Notes under the pieces: generated by a model
What the model was told of the DNA's origin: nothing
Seen by the model: the letters and a program-made list of their open reading frames with translations, nothing else
Databases searched by the model: none
Program-made: the position numbers and the translations under genes
In this document: positions 58,387 through 64,000 of the stretch, in pieces
Layout of the letters: every line of letters begins with the position of its first letter
How positions within the stretch are numbered: position 1 is the first letter of the stretch
NCBI GenBank assembly: GCA_025449115.1
Contig: JAHLKC010000035.1
Location: 1 to 64,000 of the forward strand
Direction: 5' to 3'
Source of the DNA: Chytridium lagenaria
Lineage: Eukaryota > Chytridiomycota > Chytridiomycetes > Chytridiales > Chytridiaceae
DNA length: 64,000 nucleotides

Positions 58387-60779
58387 CTGGTTAAAAAGGT
58401 AAGGAGAAAGGTAAGAATCAAGCACCATAGCATATTACAGCTAGTAGATTGGAACTGAAAACAAGAATTGGGCTCCATCTCATGCTCCTCTTCCCATGCA
58501 CTGATGGTAGTTTCTCCTATTCCCATCCATTCCAAAAGGCATCCAAAACACAACACACACACACACACACATACACACTACTACTACTACTATTAAACAA
58601 CAGCCAGAGCGCTCCGAGTACCTTTCAATCCAAACGATCAAAAGAGGAGAGGGAGATGAAGGGTATGCAGACGATTCGCAGCAAGGTTGGGAATGCAGCA
58701 AGAAGGGACGGGTCCAACAGTTTTGAAATTGGGAAATTTTAGGACAGGGGGGTAAAAGAAAAAAAAATTGACAATATTCGAGACACTGCTGGGTGTGGGT
58801 GCAGCCCAACGACGCGTTTCCAATTTCATTCCTAAAATACCATCGCTTGCCCATTCCTCCCTTCCCGCCGGTGTGTAAGCAAAATGATGGCCTCCACAGT
58901 GTGTTTAGACGAGATCTCATGCTAAATCCAGAATGGCTGTTGGTGATTGAGAAACATCTATTAGGCGGGTGACTGGCCTCAGCCACCAGCACCGATGATT
59001 GCCATTCCATCGATCCTGCCCATCTACCCATCCCCCTTTCAGTGCATCCCGCTTCTCTTCATCCACAAAATCGTTTTTACATCGTCCAGAGAGATTGCAT
59101 TTTGATCATCACATTACCTTTTCTACCAAAGGAGGTGTAGCAGTAGCAGTAGCCCTATTTCACAAAAATAAGAGGACGGTGGTCAGAATACAGGTGAAAC
59201 CATAGAGATCATTAAGGAAGCAAAAGTGATGGTTGATGCTCACTTGTAAAGAGGTTAAGGAGAAAAGAGTTGATAGTTGTTGGGGGGAGGGAATAGGGGT
59301 ATAGAGCTTGTTCTAAAATGAGGGAATGTGGAAATGAGTTGAAAATGGACAATGATTTTGCTGTCGTTGTTGTAGAATGAGGTTGACTACTGAGGTGAGC
59401 GAGCGATGTGTTCCTCCTCCTTCTCAATACACAAAAAAGGACGTCGTTGCCGTTGCGTCTTCGTCGTCGTCTCTTCCAACAAAAGAGACAGACGGGAATT
59501 TGGAAAAGAAAAAGAAAAAAATTGAAAAAGCCGACGCAAGGGCATCATTCGCACCACCCAACGTAATAACTGATTTTCCAGATCAAACATGTTCATCAAA
59601 TGTGACGGAAGGTGGAGCCAGCGGGGCTCAGGGGAGAGAGTGAAGGGTGGAAAAGAGGTGGGGAGAGAAATTATGTGTGTGTGTGGATGAGAGGGATGTG
59701 AGAGATGAGAGAAGTGTAATTGACTTTATACTTACATCTTGAGTTGCTGGTGATGGTTGCAGTGGTGGGTGATCAATAGCTTATTAGCTAGTTGTGTGTG
59801 TTGTGTTGTATGAATGGGATCAGAATGAGGTTGGATTCAATGTATGAGGAATGGGAGTGCGTGTGGATGGAATGCCTTTTCTTTAGTAGATTCACTCCAT
59901 TCATTCACGTAGATCAATAGTACTGCTTTAGGGACTCTTTTTCCTCACTCTCTATCTATCTTTTCAACAATCTGCAACTGCTTCTCCGTTCTTCTTGCGT
60001 AAAGCGATAGTGAATGGTTTATGAGGTTTGCGGATGAGGACTTGACGGGCAATGATAGCGGTCGATGATGGAATAAATGATTTTAATGGTTGGTTTTGAA
60101 GAGCGTCAATGTGGCCCAGAACTCTTTCTCCGTTCCATATTATGATTTAGTATCACTTTTTGGTTTCAAGTTGTGTTTTTTTGTTTATTGTTTTTGCGCG
60201 AAACATTTTAAAAAAGTCAACCCCCTTGTTTCTTTCAATAAAATAAAAAGTATGCAAGTAAAGAATAAAATACATAGATTTGGTTTTATGTAAAAACCCG
60301 TAATGCATTATTGTTCATCCTTCCTTAAAAATAATAGTAGTTATTTCAGCTTGGTTTTCTACAAACTAAATATTACAGCAAAAATAACTCCCAAAGTACA
60401 GCTTTCGATTAAAAGAATACGGTAAAAAAGCACTGATACAGAATAAAATGTACAAAAGTAAGATACACTGACAAAAAGAAACAGAAAGGGCGCAGCAAAT
60501 ATACATAACAGCACACCAATACATAAAAGCACACCAATACATAAAAGCACACCAATACATAGAAATAATGAGACTGCAATAAAAGACGCCCTCGTCACGC
60601 TCCATTAAACACCCAATCGATACCTCTTCCTCCTCATCATTGTAACTAAAACACCAGAACATGCTTCACGTCTCTCCAAGTCCATCCATGTCGCAAATAA
60701 AAACAAAGAGAATTTACGACACTGAAGCCTGGGTCCACGCGCATCCAACCTCGCTATGTGACTAGACCAAAACAGTTTC
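58387..60779. other. Long intergenic region with simple repeats
   Basis: Includes an (ac)n tract (58553-58570) with following act repeats (58577-58592) and three 16-17-bp units 'agcacaccaatacata' at about 60511-60562. Likely holds the long 5' region of the F-box/LRR gene. No protein or RNA gene supported. Confidence 0.5.
60511..60562. repeat. Short tandem repeat, 17-bp unit
   Basis: Three copies of 'agcacaccaatacataaa'-like sequence in the spacer downstream of the Skp1-like gene. Confidence 0.85.
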
Positions 60780-62861
60780 TTAAAAAGACGACATGGACAT
60801 TCTCCTCATCATTCTCCTAAACCTCCCATCGCGTTTTTTTGAATCCACTGGACCACCCTCTGCCGACGCGTCAGTCTCTACAGAAGCTAACGACGAGATG
60901 GACATCCTCCTCATCATTCTCTTTAACGTCCCGTCTTGGTTCCCAGCCTTTGCTCCACTGCCACCCTTCTTCCTCTCCGACTCTACCGAGACCGCCGACG
61001 ATATCGACATCCTCCTCATCATTCTCCTCAAAGCCCCATCTTGATTCCCAGCCTTTCCTCGACCATCACCCTTCCCCCCCTCTAATCCCACAGAAACAAA
61101 TGACGATATCGACGTCCTCCCCATCACCCTCAGCGTCCCATCACGATTTCCACCCTCTGACACATTCGTCTCCACAGAAACAAACGACGAAATCGACATC
61201 CTCCCCATCATCCTCACCGTCCCATCCCGGTACTTCTCAACATTCTCACCCTCCAACACCCTACTTCCCTCCCCACTCTTGACCCCAGCCCTTTGCACAA
61301 AATCGTCGCATCTCATCGAAAGAGTCGCTCCACCCTCTTCAACCTCCCCCACATCTCTCGTCCCAAGAACACGTCGTCTCATCACCGTCGCGTCGTTTCG
61401 ACTGCGTTTACGTGTTTCCCTGTTCGACGGCAGCGAGACAGCTACGGATTCGTCGGGTTTAGAAGGCCACCATAGCGTTGGACCGGAATCGTCGATACGG
61501 TTAAGGGACAGGCGAGTTTCGGATGATATAGACGCGCGAGGTTCAATAGTAATATGGCTTGACGATATAGATACGCCTGGTTCGGCTTCTGTACATCTTG
61601 CCAACGTCGATACGCGTGGTTTGGTTTCTTTACATTTTGCCACCGTCGACGTGCGTGGTTCGGCTTCTGTACATCTGATCAACGTCGACGCTCGTGGTCC
61701 CCTTTCAGTACATCTCGACGCATGTGGATCAGTTTCAAGACATCTCGCCGATTTTGACACGCTCAATTCGTTATCAGTACAAGTTGGTTGCAAAACGACG
61801 CCATCACGTAAAGGTAAATCGTCGCTTTCCACATTCAAAGAACCTTCCGAAAACGTTCTCAGTTCGTGATGTCGATCAAAACTACCTCTATCAAGTCGTA
61901 CCGGACTTGACGGAGGTGATGGTAAGAAATGTGGAGCCGACACAACAATCCTATCCATCTCGGGACCCTGAGGTGCATCGTTTCGGCGACATCCATCACA
62001 CCCCGAAAATCTCCAGAATGATGTTGATTCTCCACATTTCATACATTTAGGTTCGTCAGTCTTTGCATCGTCCGATTCATCTACTGTCTCAGTTTTCGTT
62101 GAACCGTCATTCTTCGTCCTCTCAATTTCCTCTCTACGCACCGTCGCATCTTTTCTTGGGCCACCACTTTTCTTCTTTCCATGCATCGTCGCCTCTTTCT
62201 TTACACTGTCGACGCTCTTTTTCCCATCAGCCTCCCTCTCAATCCGTTCCCCAAGATACTTTACCCGTCGTCCCGTCAAACACTCCATCAACCCCAACAC
62301 CGCAGCCGACAACGTCATATTACGACCCCGGATTAATGTGGCAACAGCCTCATGCACAGCTTTCCCATGAATCATATCAATAATCACATCACAACCTGAA
62401 GAGAAAAAAACTCATTAAACCTTACAAAAATCGGGAGGAAACTTACATGTATCCACTAAATATCCATTTCCATGTAATCAGCGGCAGCGAGAAGACTCAA
62501 GATATCCACATGTCCATCCACGATCCGTCTCCCCCGTTCCTCTTCTTCAGCGTCAACACAATAAAACGCTAAACACAATCAGTCCATCTAGAAAAGAGGG
62601 AATTGCAACAACTCACCCCATTCCACTACATCCCGGGCAAATCCACTCGTATCGGTGCATTGTCACCGACTCTCATGATAAGGTGACTTGAGGATGCGAG
62701 GTCTCGAGGGACGGATACTTGAGCGCCATCGGCCCCTATGAGGGTGACTGTGGGGGGACGACGACGACGACGGGGTGGGGGTGTGGAGAGTGGAGATGGA
62801 TGGAGGTGACGTGGGAGATGGAGATGTGAGGCGGAGGTACGACGGGATGCCGGAGGGACAT
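60780..62861 (-). CDS. Skp1-like protein with long repetitive phospho-motif tail
   Basis: Inferred exons: 62861-62617, 62568-62447, 62395-60780. Start MSLRHPVVPPPH, then (after a missing C) VTLIGADGAQVSVPRDLASS, LPG, VVEW, FYCVDAEEEERG, VDILSLLAAADYMEMD, and GCDVIIDMIHGKAVHEAVAT. This follows Skp1 order, where the BTB-like fold ends in a helix like 'MIKGKTPEEIR' that binds F-boxes. After ~150 residues comes an uninterrupted disordered tail of about 450 residues: a CxxC pair (CMKCGES), ~18-residue repeats (RCTEAEPRTSTVAKCKETKP) and five C-terminal repeats of (R/G)RMSISSxVSVE ending RRMSMSSF. The RRxS sites suit PKA-type kinases. Classical Skp1 is ~160 residues, so this is a diverged, extended form; BTB protein is the alternative. 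Confidence 0.6.
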
Positions 62862-64000
62862 GGTGTGGATGTTTGGTAATGAAAAGGAGGGACTACGAAG
62901 TCTTTAAGAAGTCTTGATGATGAGATGAATGTTTAGATTCCGTAAACCCAAGAAAAACAGGGGCCTTTCTTCTCCTCTCCACAACGTCGCCAACAAAGTT
63001 CTAACGACAACCAACAAAACCTCCCACTTTCAAGTATTAACCTCTCCGTCTCTCTTCACCAACACAGCAAGCACAGGATCTCTTTTTCCAAACAGTAAAG
63101 TGGTGTTTTTGGTTTTTTCGGTCGCTGGTTTTGGCAGTGATGAAGTGGAATAATGTGCCCCCTCTTCCCCCCTTAATTTTTTTCAAAGTCCGTTGATTTG
63201 ACATGCCCAAGCAGCAACAAACATCCAAAAAAAACATAAGTCACGCGCCCCAAGCAGTACGTCTTATTTAATTAGGACGAGGGGTGTCGACGACGAGTTG
63301 ACGACGATGACGGGCATCTTGGATTTACTGGTACGTCTAACCATGATCACTTGATGGGGTGAGGATGTTACTTTGGTGGATTGAAGGGGTTCTTTTTGGT
63401 GAATCATCACTTCCTCCTTCTTATCTTCCTGTCGTCTTTGAGTATTACAGCAACGTGCACTGAAATGAGCGTCTTCATTAAATATGGGGGAGCTGTAGAG
63501 AAAGAATTATGGGCATGCGGGAGGAGCTGATACATGAGGACGCCAAACGTGTTTCATCAAAGATTCAGCGATCAAAACAAAAAAGGGCTGAAAGTATATA
63601 TGCGGAAACGTGAGTATCTTAACGTCAACGAAGATGCCTTTTCAACAAAATACAGTACGCAACGGGACAAGAAAAGCGTTTTGAAGCGGTGCAGAAGAAG
63701 GTTTTGCTTGCAACAGTTAACACGTACGGTGGTGGTAAAAAGAAAGTATAGCAATTGTCTTGATCAAAACCTATGCAAACACGAGTCGTTTACATCCGTG
63801 CGGACAATATACTTGCCTTTCAACAGTCAAAGTTAGAAGCGAATAAATAAAAAGCGGTACCGCACGGACAACGCCCTTTGTAGTCCCAAAGGTGCGGTTA
63901 AAGCGAAAAAGAGAAAAGCAAAAAATGCAGAGGAGAATTAAAAAGCGCATAGCTCAGAGTTCAAGAGGAAACGGACATAAAGTATAATTTCGTAACAAGG
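62862..64000. other. Intergenic, no gene seen
   Basis: Upstream of the Skp1-like gene and to the window end. Short frames only (e.g. 63534-63836), none with recognisable content. Promoter of the Skp1-like gene expected near 62.9 kb. Confidence 0.4.

Noticed and set aside
1..64000. Bacterial or viral insertion
   Set aside because: Introns, repeat style and gene families are eukaryotic throughout; no phage, viral replication or bacterial operon genes were seen.

Overview
This window looks like nuclear DNA of a zoosporic (chytrid-type) fungus. The genes have many short GT..AG introns of about 45-110 bp. Intergenic DNA is rich in A/T and homopolymers. The families fit an early-diverging fungus: LRR proteins with plant-like exon structure, NACHT-WD40, Sel1, F-box with ankyrin-like tails, a glutamine-rich C2H2 factor, mitochondrial uL6 and MsrA. 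No bacterial operon structure, rRNA or complete tRNA was seen.

Layout: 1-3.2 kb is tandem and dispersed repeats. 3.8-4.3 kb holds a diverged direct repeat. 4.3-5.2 kb (+) is an F-box/ankyrin-like gene. 5.4-8.6 kb (-) is an LRR gene built from about 21 cassette exons, divergent from a membrane-anchored LRR gene at 9.0-10.2 kb (+). 11.0-12.7 kb (-) is an AT-hook/PAS-type regulator, followed by almost 4 kb without a gene. 16.5-18.1 kb (-) is a secreted LRR protein and 18.1-21.1 kb (-) a Sel1-repeat protein. 23.5-28.3 kb (-) is the standout: one gene that, from exon phases, appears to join SAM, TIR, NACHT and WD40 domains. 28.9-30.7 kb (+) has a GST-like gene and MsrA. 31.9-32.6 kb (-) is mitochondrial ribosomal protein uL6. 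33.8-40.7 kb (-) is a giant repeat-rich C2H2 factor. 41.4-45.4 kb is transposon-like debris, including the inverted partner of the repeat near 3 kb. 45.5-53.4 kb holds three more F-box/ankyrin-like paralogues. 55.0-58.4 kb (-) is an F-box/LRR protein and 60.8-62.9 kb (-) a Skp1-like protein with a long phospho-motif tail.

Themes: (i) recognition or immunity-type modules (three LRR proteins and one TIR-type NLR); (ii) ubiquitin-ligase parts (five F-box proteins and one Skp1-like protein); (iii) strong expansion of tandem and low-complexity sequence inside genes.

Caveat: nearly every long gene is interrupted by single-base indels, mostly in homopolymers, where the protein continues cleanly in another frame. 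Highly conserved genes (MsrA, uL6m) show this too. It reads more like uncorrected sequence error than pseudogene decay, so gene models are given as spans with inferred exons and the breaks are noted.
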